Origin: Tetragenococcus halophilus | GTDB lineage: Bacteria; Bacillota; Bacilli; Lactobacillales; Enterococcaceae | DNA length: 38,193 nt | Direction: 5' to 3' | NCBI RefSeq assembly: GCF_021474685.1 | Contig: NZ_JAKEIT010000025.1 | Location: 1-38,193, forward strand | Shown: piece after piece, positions 8,148-16,719 of the stretch | Numbering within the stretch: the stretch's first letter is position 1 | Layout of the letters: every line of letters begins with the position of its first letter | Program-made: the position numbers and the translations under genes | Notes under the pieces: generated by a model | The model's database searches: none | The model's input: only the letters and a program-made list of their open reading frames with translations | What the model was told of the DNA's origin: nothing

Positions 8148-8939
8148 ATGAATTTAAACTTAGCTGGAAAAACAGCGCTAATTACCGGTGGCGGTTCTGG
8201 CCTAGGTTTAGCTACAGCAAAAAATTTAAATAAAGAAGGAGTAAGGACCATTTTATTTGATAAAAATTTTGCAAGTTTTGCTGAAAATGATTTTGCCAAT
8301 AAGCAACTCGTTGAAACCGTAACAGGAGATGTTAGAAATCCCGAGGAACTTGCTAAATTGCACCAAGATTTAAAAACGCAGAACAAGGCTGTAGATATTA
8401 TTATTAATTGTGCGGGTATTACCGGTGCACAAGGCGATTTTTCCGATATTTCGTTGGAGGATTGGCAGGAAGTATTTGATATTAACCTTTTTGGCTCTGT
8501 GAATGTAACAAAAGAATTTCTTAGTGATTTGCAAGAGAAAAAATGGGGTCGCGTCCTTTTCTTAGCTTCTGAGGATGCAATGCAGCCTTATGATGATGAA
8601 ATTCCTTATTGTGCAACCAAAGCAGGAATCTTAGCTTTATCTAAAGGTCTGGCAAAAACACTCGGGCCACAAGGAATTACTTCAAATGCAGTTTCGCCTG
8701 CCTTTATCAATACACCAATGACCGATAAGATGATGCAAAATCGGGCAGATGAACTAAATGTTTCTTTTGACGAAGCGATTCAGTCCTTCTTAAAAGAAAG
8801 AAGACCCTTTATGACCAGCTCCAGACGTGGCTATCCAGAAGAAGTGGCTAATGTGATTACCTTCTTGTGTTCAGAAAAAGCCAGCTTTGTCAACGGTGCA
8901 AACTACCGCGTGGATGACAATTCAGTAGGAACGATTTAA
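8148..8939 (+). CDS. SDR-family oxidoreductase
   Basis: Classical short-chain dehydrogenase of 263 residues. The cofactor motif is TGGGSGLGLA at about 13-22. NCAG is at 87-90, and Ser141, Tyr154 and Lys158 form the active site (YCATK). An Asp at the end of the second strand (LFDKN, Asp38) suggests preference for NAD over NADP. GAAAGGAAGG lies before the ATG. Middle gene of an operon with a fructosamine-kinase-like protein and a PHP phosphatase, so a sugar or sugar-alcohol derivative is a reasonable substrate, but this is inference. Confidence 0.88.
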   Translation: MNLNLAGKTALITGGGSGLGLATAKNLNKEGVRTILFDKNFASFAENDFANKQLVETVTGDVRNPEELAKLHQDLKTQNKAVDIIINCAGITGAQGDFSDISLEDWQEVFDINLFGSVNVTKEFLSDLQEKKWGRVLFLASEDAMQPYDDEIPYCATKAGILALSKGLAKTLGPQGITSNAVSPAFINTPMTDKMMQNRADELNVSFDEAIQSFLKERRPFMTSSRRGYPEEVANVITFLCSEKASFVNGANYRVDDNSVGTI

Positions 8940-8959
8940 CTTAATTAGGAGGAAATAAC

Positions 8960-9742
8960 GTGAAATATTACGATCAGCACCTGCACACTTTTTTATCTTT
9001 TGATTCCAAAGAGATCTTTGAAAATTATCTATTAAATAAACCGCCCTATTTTGTGGCTACCGACCATCTAGATTTGCGTAATCCAGGGGATAACTTTCAA
9101 GATGATATTCCTGATTATGATAAGTTAGCACAAAAGTTAAGCGAATTAGAAGCGAATTATCCGACCACCTTTTTAAAGGGTGTTGAAATCGGCGTTGTTC
9201 CCGGTCAAGAAGAACAAATTAACGACTATCTTAACGATCACCCTTATGACTTAAAGCTGTTAAGTATTCATCAAAATGGTAAATTCGACTATATGGATGA
9301 TGTCGTTTTGAGTAAAGACAAATATAAAGTTGCTAAAATGTACTTTGACCAAATGGCGCAAGTTTTAGATACTTTTTCAGGAGCACAAATTTTGACTCAC
9401 TTTGAATACGGTCTTCGTCGGCTTGATTTTACCGCAGAAGAGTTAGAAGAACACTTTGAAAAAGAGTTAAGTGCGATTTTGAAAAAAGTCATTCAAAAAG
9501 AAATGGCGCTAGAAATCAACGCAAAAAGTTTTGGTTATTATCAAAACGCCAATCTTTATCGCTATATTATCCCACTGTATAAAAGCTTGGGCGGAACATT
9601 TTTCACTTTAGGCTCAGACGCCCATCAGGCTAGTGACTATGAAGCACTTTTTCCTGAAATGTCAGGTTTATTAAAAGAATTCGGTATAAACTTTCTAGTA
9701 ACTTTCCAAAAAAATGACCGTTTTCTGACAGAGTTGCCTTAA
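8960..9742 (+). CDS. PHP-domain phosphatase (histidinol-phosphatase-like)
   Basis: Metal-dependent phosphoesterase of 260 residues. The PHP metal motifs are visible: DQHLHT (His7, His9), ATDHLD (Asp35, His36), LKGVEIG (Glu), LSIHQNG (His), LTHFEYG (His) and GSDAHQ (Asp, His) near the C-terminus. The length matches HisK/HisJ-type enzymes, but no histidine genes are nearby, so it may dephosphorylate another small sugar or amino-alcohol phosphate made in this operon. The start is GTG with AGGAGG 7 bases upstream. Last gene of the operon. Confidence 0.85.
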   Translation: MKYYDQHLHTFLSFDSKEIFENYLLNKPPYFVATDHLDLRNPGDNFQDDIPDYDKLAQKLSELEANYPTTFLKGVEIGVVPGQEEQINDYLNDHPYDLKLLSIHQNGKFDYMDDVVLSKDKYKVAKMYFDQMAQVLDTFSGAQILTHFEYGLRRLDFTAEELEEHFEKELSAILKKVIQKEMALEINAKSFGYYQNANLYRYIIPLYKSLGGTFFTLGSDAHQASDYEALFPEMSGLLKEFGINFLVTFQKNDRFLTELP

Positions 9743-9759
9743 AAAATTCATAATAAAAA

Positions 9760-9786
9760 CAGGAAGTTTTTGGCTTCCTGCTTTTG
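9760..9786. terminator. Bidirectional terminator between converging genes
   Basis: CAGGAAG (9760-9766) pairs with CTTCCTG (9774-9780) around a 7-base loop. T-rich tails on both strands serve the PHP gene and the small minus-strand gene. Confidence 0.8.
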
Positions 9787-9960
9787 TTATTCTTCTGTTT
9801 TTTCGACTCTTTCTTCGTCGATTTTCTCGGAATCAACAACATCATTTTTAGCGGCTTCTTTTTGGGCTTGTTTAAATACTTTTTCTTTTTCTTCTTTATA
9901 ATCACTTTGACGTTGTGCGTATACTTCTTCTTTGCTTTTTTCTTTTTTGTCTTCTGTCAT
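9787..9960 (-). CDS. Small highly charged protein, 57 residues
   Basis: A short gene easily missed. It reads MTEDKKEKSKEEVYAQRQSD at the N-terminus, continues with Lys/Glu-rich helix-forming sequence, and ends ERVEKTEE. Nearly two thirds of the residues are charged and there is no membrane segment or Cys. Support: a strong ribosome site GAGGAGGG 6 bases before the ATG, a good promoter upstream (10004-10032), and a terminator just after the stop. Probably a soluble, largely helical or disordered protein, perhaps a stress-related one; I do not recognise a family. Confidence 0.8.
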   Translation of the reverse strand: MTEDKKEKSKEEVYAQRQSDYKEEKEKVFKQAQKEAAKNDVVDSEKIDEERVEKTEE

Positions 9961-10003
9961 GCAAATCCCTCCTCAGTTAATTTAGGGGTTTAGCTCTACT
10001 TTT

Positions 10004-10032
10004 ACTATAAAGAATTTTTTTTATTTTGTAAA
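10004..10032 (-). promoter_or_regulatory. Promoter of the 57-residue protein gene
   Basis: Minus-strand -35 TTTACA (10027-10032) and -10 TATAGT (10004-10009) with exactly 17 bases between. Confidence 0.65.
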
Positions 10033-10056
10033 ATATAACAACTTGAAAACGGTGTC

Positions 10057-10065
10057 TGTTATAAT
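10057..10065 (+). promoter_or_regulatory. Extended -10 promoter of pRiA4b-like gene
   Basis: TGTTATAAT, identical to the extended -10 of the kinase operon at 7237; about 30 bases before the start codon. Confidence 0.6.
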
Positions 10066-10095
10066 GAAATAAATACTGAAAGGATGTGTATTTTA

Positions 10096-11148
10096 ATGGC
10101 TTTTTTAGATGATATCATTGATAATTTTTTTCAAATGAAAATCACTGAACTTAATGACTATAATGAACATATCGACGACCCTGCTAGCTTAGTAAAAATC
10201 ATCGCTGAACTGACCGATAGAATGCAGGACACACAAGACTTTTCTGATAAAGGGCAACTTGAGCAATATTATCTTACTGATCTACCTGAAAATATGGTTG
10301 TTTTTCCCGATGAAGTGCTTGCTATTCATGAAGTACTACTTGATTTTTACCAATTTCTGCAAGAAAACGGCTATTTAACAGCAGCTGTATACAAAGATCT
10401 ATTACTCTTTTTGCAAAAAAATAAACATCGCTTTATCAATCGTATGCACGACAAGCAATTTTGGTCCCAGGAAAAAAGAACGAGCATGGAAAATCTTGAT
10501 CAGGAAATGATGGATGCCATGCCGCCTGAAGTAAATGACCTTTTCCAAAGTTTAAACAATATCTTTCAAGAAGAAGCAAATACTGAGCAAAAAGATAATG
10601 TGATCGATTTTCCTTCAAGCAAGGAAGGAAAATTAACAAATGCAGCGCCTTATGCTATTCAACTGAGAATCGACTTATTAGGTTTTAAACCACCGATTTG
10701 GCGACGTGTATTGGTACCTTTTGATTATACTTTAGCTGATTTGCATGAAGTCATTCAAACTTGTTTCGAATGGGAAGATGAACATTTACACCAGTTTATC
10801 GTCGGCAGAATGTATTATGAACCTGCGGGAATGGATTTCGATGATTTTGGTGATTTTTTCACTGGCGATACTTCTTCTATAACTGTTGGAGAAGTCTTCG
10901 AACAATTTAAATCGATCGATTATATTTATGATTTTGGCGATGACTGGCAACATAAAATCAAATTTGAAGCAAATATCCCCTTTGCCGAATTGCCTAAAGC
11001 TAAGGGCGCATTAAGTACTGTCGAGCCTGAACAACTTCCAATTTGCCTTACTGGACGACAAGAAGCTCCTTTGGAAGATTCAGCAGGCCAAGAAGAATTT
11101 GCTCCTTTTGATATAGATAGAATCAATAAAAATTTATCGGATATTTGA
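10096..11148 (+). CDS. Plasmid pRiA4b ORF-3-like family protein
   Basis: Protein of 350 residues. The C-terminal part (about 190-345) is the pRiA4b ORF-3/IS1096 TnpR-like domain: YAIQLRIDLLGFKPPIWRRV, then LADLHEVIQTCFEW, HLHQF and YIYDFGDDWQH. The N-terminal 180 residues are helical, acidic and of no recognised family. Function unknown; despite the name these proteins are mostly chromosomal and not resolvases. Start at 10096 (MAFLDD) is preferred because GAAAGG at 10078-10083 touches the other ATG at 10084. Single gene, closed by the terminator at 11357. Confidence 0.85.
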   Translation: MAFLDDIIDNFFQMKITELNDYNEHIDDPASLVKIIAELTDRMQDTQDFSDKGQLEQYYLTDLPENMVVFPDEVLAIHEVLLDFYQFLQENGYLTAAVYKDLLLFLQKNKHRFINRMHDKQFWSQEKRTSMENLDQEMMDAMPPEVNDLFQSLNNIFQEEANTEQKDNVIDFPSSKEGKLTNAAPYAIQLRIDLLGFKPPIWRRVLVPFDYTLADLHEVIQTCFEWEDEHLHQFIVGRMYYEPAGMDFDDFGDFFTGDTSSITVGEVFEQFKSIDYIYDFGDDWQHKIKFEANIPFAELPKAKGALSTVEPEQLPICLTGRQEAPLEDSAGQEEFAPFDIDRINKNLSDI

Positions 11149-11217
11149 TTTTTTGAACAAATAAAATTGTTTTGCTGCACCAAAATTTACACTTATTGGC
11201 GCTAACTTTCTCTACTA

Positions 11218-11314
11218 GCCTCCAATAACTTGTCAATTGGTGGGACATCCAAGATTATGCCACCAATCCCTTTTTGATTGGCGGCACATCAACTGACTTA
11301 GCTCCAATATCTTG
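11218..11314. repeat. Short mosaic repeats in intergenic region
   Basis: The 254-base gap carries ATTGGTGGGACATC (11236-11249) and ATTGGCGGCACATC (11277-11290) as direct repeats, GCCTCCAATAACTTG (11218) and AGCTCCAATATCTTG (11300) as another pair, and an inverted pair GCCACCAATC/GATTGGCGGC (11259-11268, 11276-11285). No coding sense. Confidence 0.65.
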
Positions 11315-11356
11315 CTACATTCTTTGATTTAGTGTACTTAAGATATGATTATCATT

Positions 11357-11400
11357 AAAAAAGTTTCTGTACTATTTTTTTATAATACAGAAACTTTTTT
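11357..11400. terminator. Bidirectional terminator
   Basis: A 15-base perfect stem, AAAAAAGTTTCTGTA (11357-11371) with TACAGAAACTTTTTT (11386-11400), between converging genes. Confidence 0.9.
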
Positions 11401-11402
11401 CT

Positions 11403-12359
11403 TTATTTATCTTTAGTAAAATCAAGGCAAGCCTTTTGTAACTCTTCGTAAAGCTTCTGTGCTTGCTCCAAGTCAGCTACATTGGCGCCACTAGCTAGCG
11501 CATGTCCACCTCCATGGTAACGTTTGGCGATTTCATTGATCGCAGGACCTTTAGAACGCATGCGCACACGGTAATAACCTTCTTTTTGTTGGACAAAAAT
11601 CGCCCAAGCTAATACCCCTTCAATAGCACCAGGCAATGGAACAACGCCAGAAGTTTGTGCATCAGAAACACCAAATTCGTCTAACATTTCGGTACTAAAA
11701 GTTACTCGTGCAGCACCTGTTTTATCCATCTGTAGATTCTGATAAACATAACCCGATAAACGGGCGACATTACTTGAAATTTCTTCGATACGTCGATTTA
11801 ACCCAGCGTAATCAAAACCAAAGTCAATCAAATCAGCTGCAATTCGTAAAGTATGAGAAGAAGATGCTGGATACAAAAAACGTCCAGTATCTCCAACAAT
11901 ACCAGCATATAACAAACGTGCAGCGTCTTTTGTCATATGTAGTTCTTCTTTAAACATTTCCCAAAAATCTGCGATAATTTCACTACAGCTAGACGCATTA
12001 TCTTGTACCCACATTAAATCACCATAAGGTTCATCGTTGGGATGATGATCAATTTTAATTAATTTAGTGCCTAAATTAAAACGATCGTCACTGATTCTTG
12101 GCGCATTTGCTGTATCAGTGACAATAACTAAAGCATTCTGGTAAGTAACGTCATCGATGGTTTGCATGTCAGCCAAATATTCCAAGCCTTCTGAAGGCCC
12201 ACCCACTTGATAAACTTTTTTTCCAGGAAAACTTGCTCGCAATAGTTCAGCCAAACCAACTTGTGAGCCTAGGGCATCGGGATCAGGGCGCTTGTGCCGA
12301 TGAATAATAATTGTATCAAAAGCTTTAATTTCAGCTAAAATATCTTCTTGTACGCTCAT
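11403..12359 (-). CDS. nrnA: DHH/DHHA1 phosphoesterase, NrnA-like nanoRNase / pAp phosphatase
   Basis: Degrades 2-5-mer RNA and dephosphorylates pAp in relatives. 318 residues. The DHH metal motifs are visible: HRHKRPDPDALGS (20-32), VTDTAN, IDHHPND and GDTGRFLY. The DHHA1 glycine-rich substrate loop GGGHALASGA is near the C-terminus. Start at 12359 (MSVQEDI) follows AGAGGAACAAG; an upstream in-frame ATG overlaps the preceding gene by 32 bases and lacks a site. Third gene of an operon with ytoI and ytkL homologues; the same neighbourhood exists in Bacillus subtilis (ytoI, ytqI/nrnA), which supports the name. Confidence 0.9.
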   Translation of the reverse strand: MSVQEDILAEIKAFDTIIIHRHKRPDPDALGSQVGLAELLRASFPGKKVYQVGGPSEGLEYLADMQTIDDVTYQNALVIVTDTANAPRISDDRFNLGTKLIKIDHHPNDEPYGDLMWVQDNASSCSEIIADFWEMFKEELHMTKDAARLLYAGIVGDTGRFLYPASSSHTLRIAADLIDFGFDYAGLNRRIEEISSNVARLSGYVYQNLQMDKTGAARVTFSTEMLDEFGVSDAQTSGVVPLPGAIEGVLAWAIFVQQKEGYYRVRMRSKGPAINEIAKRYHGGGHALASGANVADLEQAQKLYEELQKACLDFTKDK

Positions 12360-12378
12360 CTTGTTCCTCTTTTCTAAA

Positions 12379-13710
12379 TTATGGACGTTCCATAACTTGG
12401 CAAACGACAATCGCTTTAGCTACTAATGAATTTTCGATAAAGACATTAATATCCAATTTAGCTGAACGTCTACCTAGTTCTAAAATTTGTGGTTCTATTT
12501 TTAATTCACTTTCTAACTGAATTAAATGAAAATAATGTAAACTTACTTGTTCAATCCAAGCGTTCCGCCGATGATTCACATCCATCACTCGCTTAGTAAC
12601 GTTTGCGATAACTTCATTTAACACACCAAATGAAATGGTCCCTAATTCATCCACCATTTGCGGTGTGACACCAAAGGTAAATTGCGGTGTTGATAATTTA
12701 TTACCTTCAATATCTTGTTCGATCGATTGAATTTCGCCAGTAATTTGATCAGAAATCGTATCTGATAATTGCGATTGACGTTGCACTAACTGCATAGCTT
12801 TCATAACATCTTGCCGAGTGACAATACCCAGAAGTGATAAGTCATCTGCGACAACAGGCATAACCTCCAAACCATCCCAAATCATGTGGTGACTGACTGA
12901 AGCTACACTCATTTCTTTTTTTACTCTACGTGGGTCTTTAGTCATTACCCGCTCAATCAGTTGTGTATCAGCTTTTCCTAATACATCTTTGGCCGTGACA
13001 ATCCCCACCACCCTTGTGTTTTTATTAACCACAGGATAGCGCGAGTGTTGGGTGGCATCAGAAAGTGCGCGATAATCTTTAATCATATCAGAAGTCGTTA
13101 AATAGCTGGTTTTTTCAAGCGGCATATAAATATCGCCCACCAATAAGATATCTTTTTTAATAAGTTGATCACTCATGGCACGATTTATCATACTTGCCAC
13201 AGTGAAGGTATCATAAGTTGTCCGCAAAATCGGCAATGCCAACTGATCAGCTAACGCTCGAATTTCTTGTGAAGTATCAAAACCACCGGTAATTAATACG
13301 GGTGCACCTTCTTTAAGCGCTAATTTTTGCGCATCCAACCGATTACCGACAATCATCAAAGAACCAGGCGTGATGTAGCGTTGCATGGCCTCTTCAGTCA
13401 TCGCTCCGATCACGAATTTATTTAAATCCTTTTCTAGGCCGTTAGCACCACCTAAAACGTCGCCTTCAATAATACGCACAACTTCTCCAAAGGTTAATCT
13501 TTCAATATGCTTTTTAAGTTTTCGTTCGATTCGAATCGTTCCCACACGCTGGATCGTGGAAACTAGTCCGATATTCTCAGCATCTTTGATTGCTCTATAA
13601 GCGGTTCCTTCGCTAACGTCTAAACTTTTAGCAATTCCTCGAACAGAAATTTTTTCGCCTACTTGTAAACTTTCAATGTGTGCCAAAATCAAATCATGTT
13701 TTGTCGCCAT
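12379..13710 (-). CDS. ytoI: YtoI-like HTH-DRTGG-CBS-hotdog regulator
   Basis: Likely ligand-sensing transcription regulator of 443 residues. Order of domains: winged helix (about 1-60, VSEGTAYRAIKDAE), DRTGG (about 70-180), two CBS domains (about 190-310, VVNKNTRVVGIVTAKDVLG and LLGIVTRQDVM), and a 4HBT hotdog thioesterase fold (about 325-443, with RRNAW and LELGRRSAKLDINV). CBS pairs usually bind adenosyl ligands, so a link to the pAp/nanoRNA-degrading neighbour is plausible but unproven. ATG start has GAGGTG upstream, within 6 bases of the ytkL stop. Confidence 0.88.
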   Translation of the reverse strand: MATKHDLILAHIESLQVGEKISVRGIAKSLDVSEGTAYRAIKDAENIGLVSTIQRVGTIRIERKLKKHIERLTFGEVVRIIEGDVLGGANGLEKDLNKFVIGAMTEEAMQRYITPGSLMIVGNRLDAQKLALKEGAPVLITGGFDTSQEIRALADQLALPILRTTYDTFTVASMINRAMSDQLIKKDILLVGDIYMPLEKTSYLTTSDMIKDYRALSDATQHSRYPVVNKNTRVVGIVTAKDVLGKADTQLIERVMTKDPRRVKKEMSVASVSHHMIWDGLEVMPVVADDLSLLGIVTRQDVMKAMQLVQRQSQLSDTISDQITGEIQSIEQDIEGNKLSTPQFTFGVTPQMVDELGTISFGVLNEVIANVTKRVMDVNHRRNAWIEQVSLHYFHLIQLESELKIEPQILELGRRSAKLDINVFIENSLVAKAIVVCQVMERP

Positions 13711-13716
13711 TATTTT

Positions 13717-14397
13717 CTACACCTCAATTGCCTCTCCACTATTCATTACTTTTCCTACACTCGTTAATTGTTCTACAAATTTTTGCGGATCTTGTTTGAT
13801 TTGTGGGAAAGTATTGTAATGAATAGGTACAACCGTCTTGGCTTTCAACCGATTAGCCGCACGAAGCGCATCTTCTGGTCCCATTGTAAAGTTATCGCCA
13901 ATTGGCAAAAAGGCAACGTCAATATCATATTGTTCGCCTAATAAAGATAAGTCACTATAATCTGCTGTATCTCCAGCATGATAAATCGTTTTTCCTTCTG
14001 CTTGCAATAAAATACCAGCAGGTTCGCCCATATAGATCATTTGCCCATTTTCTTGATAACCAGAACTATGTTGTGCATGGGTAAATTTCACGCGTCCAAA
14101 AGGAAAATCATAGCCACCGCCAATATTCATGCCGTGAGTATTTTCAATCCCTTTACTAGCAGCATAAGTACAAACCTCAGGTAAAGCTATAACTGTTGCA
14201 TTATTTTTCTTAGCGATCGAAACCATATCACCTATGTGGTCATCATGTCCGTGAGTAATCAAAATATAATCCGTTTCAACGTCTTCAGCAGAGATATCCG
14301 CTAAAGGATTTTGTGAAATAAACGGGTCAAATAACAAACGAGTGCCCTCATCCAATACTACAGAAAGAACAGCATGTCCATGATACGTGATCTTCAT
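13717..14397 (-). CDS. ytkL: UPF0173 metallo-beta-lactamase-fold hydrolase (YtkL)
   Basis: Zn-dependent hydrolase of 226 residues, the usual UPF0173 length. Metal-binding motif THGHDDH at 48-54, plus HAQHSSGY, HAGDTADYSD and VPIHYNTFP, gives the complete MBL-fold ligand set. Cytosolic, natural substrate unknown. First gene of the ytkL-ytoI-nrnA operon. ATG has GAGGAG 5 bases before it. Confidence 0.9.
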   Translation of the reverse strand: MKITYHGHAVLSVVLDEGTRLLFDPFISQNPLADISAEDVETDYILITHGHDDHIGDMVSIAKKNNATVIALPEVCTYAASKGIENTHGMNIGGGYDFPFGRVKFTHAQHSSGYQENGQMIYMGEPAGILLQAEGKTIYHAGDTADYSDLSLLGEQYDIDVAFLPIGDNFTMGPEDALRAANRLKAKTVVPIHYNTFPQIKQDPQKFVEQLTSVGKVMNSGEAIEV

Positions 14398-14444
14398 TTA
14401 AATCTCCTCACTTTATAATTTATTATCTATTCTTGTTGTAAAAA

Positions 14445-14473
14445 GTTATAACAGTATACACTCTATATTGTAA
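14445..14473 (-). promoter_or_regulatory. Promoter of ytkL-ytoI-nrnA operon
   Basis: Minus-strand -35 TTACAA (14468-14473), 17 bases, -10 TATAAC (14445-14450) extended by TG. Confidence 0.55.
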
Positions 14474-14574
14474 CAGATAACAAGCGATAAAAAAACAATG
14501 ACGACTGAAAGCCAAATCGTTTACAAGCTTAAAATTAAATAAGAAGTATAATGTTTTTTGACCTAAGTACAACG

Positions 14575-14730
14575 AAGAAAGGACCAAAACTTTAACAATT
14601 GTCCCTAAGTTAACTAAAGTAAGGGCCATTAATAGAGCAACTGGCCCGAAGTTTAACAAAGAAGAGACCATACCCTAATCTTTTGGCCTAAAGTCAGACA
14701 TAAGTAGGACCAAAAACCAGGTTATGTTTC
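14575..14730. repeat. Array of short hairpins between ytkL and nagB
   Basis: The 387-base gap between genes has no coding sense. It carries a chain of small inverted repeats: GGAC/GTCC (14581 and 14600), CCCT/AGGG (14603 and 14622), GGGCCA (14623-14628) with TGGCCC (14642-14647), separated by recurring AAGTTTAAC-like words (14589, 14608, 14649). It looks like a mosaic repeat element rather than a regulatory leader. Confidence 0.5.
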
Positions 14731-14741
14731 TCAGCTCATCA

Positions 14742-14773
14742 AAAAACGCGCAGCCTTTATTCTGCGCGTTTTT
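14742..14773 (-). terminator. Terminator of nagB
   Basis: AAAAACGCGCAG (14742-14753) with CTGCGCGTTTTT (14762-14773), a 12-base GC-rich stem with an 8-base loop and T-run. Confidence 0.92.
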
Positions 14774-14784
14774 ACTATTTATTA

Positions 14785-15486
14785 TTATAATTTACTTGCA
14801 GCCTCTTCATCAATGATGACGACGACATCGTCGTGTTTTTGTAAGACACTGGCTGGCAAGTCTTCTGTTACTTTTCCGTCGATCATGCCTTTAACCGCAT
14901 CAGCTTTCGCTTCTCCAAAAGCCATTAAAATGATTTTTTTACTTTTCATAATGGATTGAATGCCCATGGTCAATGCTCGGGTTGGCACATCTCCTACTTT
15001 GTCAAAATAACGTTTATTAGCGTTAACTGTTGATTCAGTAAGCTCAACAACATGTGTCGTTGCTTCAAAGGAAGTTCCTGGTTCATTAAAGCCAATATGA
15101 CCGTTTTGACCAATCCCTAAGACTTGGATGTCGATCGGATTAGCGGCAATGATATCATCATAACGTTGGCATTCTGCATCTAAATCTTGTGCTTTACCGT
15201 TTGGAACATAAGTTTTTTTGAATGGTTTATGATTAAATAAATGTTGATCCATAAAATAGCGATAACTTTGTTCGTTATTGCCATCCAAACCTACATATTC
15301 ATCTAAATTCACAGACACTTTATCAGAAAAATCCATGTCACTTTCAATCATGTAGCTATACATTGTTTCTGGTGTACTACCTGTTGCTAAACCAAAAGTA
15401 TCAGCCCCGTTTGCAATGCCATCTTTGATAATTTCAAATGCTTTCTTGCCGCCCTCATCGGCATTTTTCACACGAATAACATCCAT
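14785..15486 (-). CDS. nagB: Glucosamine-6-phosphate deaminase
   Basis: Converts glucosamine-6-phosphate to fructose-6-phosphate and ammonia. 233 residues, the short Firmicute form. Substrate-binding loop [11 protein letters not shown], catalytic region NLDEYVGL and [14 protein letters not shown] are all present. Start at 15486 (MDVIRVKN) is chosen for the GAGGGAG site; an upstream ATG 48 bases earlier lies across the promoter and operator. Own promoter, own terminator, own NagR-like operator, so it is separate from the mannitol operon that ends just upstream. Confidence 0.94.
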   Translation of the reverse strand: MDVIRVKNADEGGKKAFEIIKDGIANGADTFGLATGSTPETMYSYMIESDMDFSDKVSVNLDEYVGLDGNNEQSYRYFMDQHLFNHKPFKKTYVPNGKAQDLDAECQRYDDIIAANPIDIQVLGIGQNGHIGFNEPGTSFEATTHVVELTESTVNANKRYFDKVGDVPTRALTMGIQSIMKSKKIILMAFGEAKADAVKGMIDGKVTEDLPASVLQKHDDVVVIIDEEAASKL

Positions 15487-15511
15487 AAAATAATCTCCCT
15501 CGTCCGTATTT

Positions 15512-15525
15512 TTGGTATAAACCAA
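15512..15525. promoter_or_regulatory. NagR-like (GntR/HutC) operator
   Basis: TTGGTATAAACCAA, a near-palindrome of the TTGGT-N4-ACCAA type bound by NagR repressors of amino-sugar genes. It overlaps the -10 by one base and covers the start of transcription, so bound repressor would block nagB. Outer arms GTCCGT/ACGGAC flank it. Confidence 0.75.
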
Positions 15526-15553
15526 TTTTAGCACGGACTTTTATAAAAAACAA
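15525..15553 (-). promoter_or_regulatory. nagB promoter
   Basis: Minus-strand -35 TTGTTT (15548-15553), 17 bases, -10 TAAAAT (15525-15530) extended by TGC. Confidence 0.65.
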
Positions 15554-15576
15554 GATTATACGTTAACCATTTCACA

Positions 15577-16719
15577 TTAACTATTTCTTACTTTTTCAAC
15601 GATTTGGGCCACAAGTGTCGGTTCACTTAAGTTCGTTACTTCTTGGATCACTTCGGTCATTGTTTTTTCTTTTACCATTTCTTGTAAGCGTACGCTTTCT
15701 TCATCCTCAGGGTCATCGTATTGTAGGATCATCGCCACAACATCAACCAAAGCTTCATAAGAAAGTCCGTAATCTTTTGCTTCACGAATGGGACGAATAA
15801 AACGTTCATCATAACCTAATTTTCGAATAGGTGTACGCGCTACTCGCGTAATGTCATCTGAAATATAAGGGTTTTTAAAACGATCGATAATTTTTTGAAT
15901 ATATTGTTCATGTTGCGGACGCTCAAACTGCCACTTAGCGATTAATAAATCGCCAGTTTCTTGTAAAACAGCCTTTAACTGATCCAATACTTTCCTATCT
16001 GCAACAGCTTCGCCAATAGTAGTATAGCCATAAAAAGCCCCTGTATAGGCAGTTGTCGCATGTCCAGTATTTACTGAAAATAGCTTGCGCTCGATATAAG
16101 GCGTTAAATCAGACACATAACCTACATTATCCAAACGAATCTGTTTGGCCTTACTTTGTGTATCATCCACTAACCATTCACTAAAAGGTTCAACAGAAAC
16201 AAACAAAGGATCTTCATGTTGTTGAATAGGTACAATTCTATCCACAGCTGCATTAGGAAAGCCTACATAGCTATCGACATAATCCATATCATCTGCAGAT
16301 AGAAATGGCTGAACTTTATCCAGTAAAAACTGACTACCGCCAATCATATTTTCACAGGCAATAATATCAATAGGCGTTTGCTTTCCTCTCTGCCGACGCT
16401 TTTGAATTCCTTTTGCGATCAATTCTGCAATCATAGGTAAAATCTTAGGACCGATCGCTGTCGTAATAATATCACTTGTTGCTACTGAATCGATCACTGC
16501 TTCAGGATCCTTCTGATTATTAAGTCCGGTCACTTGATCGACCGTAATATGTTTTTTCTCTTCTGCTGCTAATTCAATTTCATAACTTTTTCTTTCTTTT
16601 AAAGCATTAATAATCGTTTCGTTAATGTCGACAAAATCGATAGAAAAATCATTTTCATGTAAAATTTCGCCAATAAAACCACGACCGATATTTCCTGCGC
16701 CAAAATGTGTGGCTTTCAT
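15577..16719 (-). CDS. mtlD: Mannitol-1-phosphate 5-dehydrogenase
   Basis: Oxidises mannitol-1-phosphate to fructose-6-phosphate with NAD. 380 residues. N-terminal cofactor motif [14 protein letters not shown] at 5-18; the polyol dehydrogenase catalytic region follows at about 200-215 with [14 protein letters not shown], including Lys, Asn and His of the family. Last gene of the mtl operon; its ATG overlaps the mtlF stop by 4 bases (translational coupling). Cytosolic. Confidence 0.95.
   Translation of the reverse strand: MKATHFGAGNIGRGFIGEILHENDFSIDFVDINETIINALKERKSYEIELAAEEKKHITVDQVTGLNNQKDPEAVIDSVATSDIITTAIGPKILPMIAELIAKGIQKRRQRGKQTPIDIIACENMIGGSQFLLDKVQPFLSADDMDYVDSYVGFPNAAVDRIVPIQQHEDPLFVSVEPFSEWLVDDTQSKAKQIRLDNVGYVSDLTPYIERKLFSVNTGHATTAYTGAFYGYTTIGEAVADRKVLDQLKAVLQETGDLLIAKWQFERPQHEQYIQKIIDRFKNPYISDDITRVARTPIRKLGYDERFIRPIREAKDYGLSYEALVDVVAMILQYDDPEDEESVRLQEMVKEKTMTEVIQEVTNLSEPTLVAQIVEKVRNS

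Noticed and set aside
10084-10095. Earlier ATG for the pRiA4b-like protein
   Set aside because: The GAAAGG ribosome site touches this codon, while the ATG at 10096 has proper spacing.
14423-14671. 82-codon open frame between ytkL and nagB
   Set aside because: Lies over the ytkL promoter and hairpin repeats, with no ribosome site.
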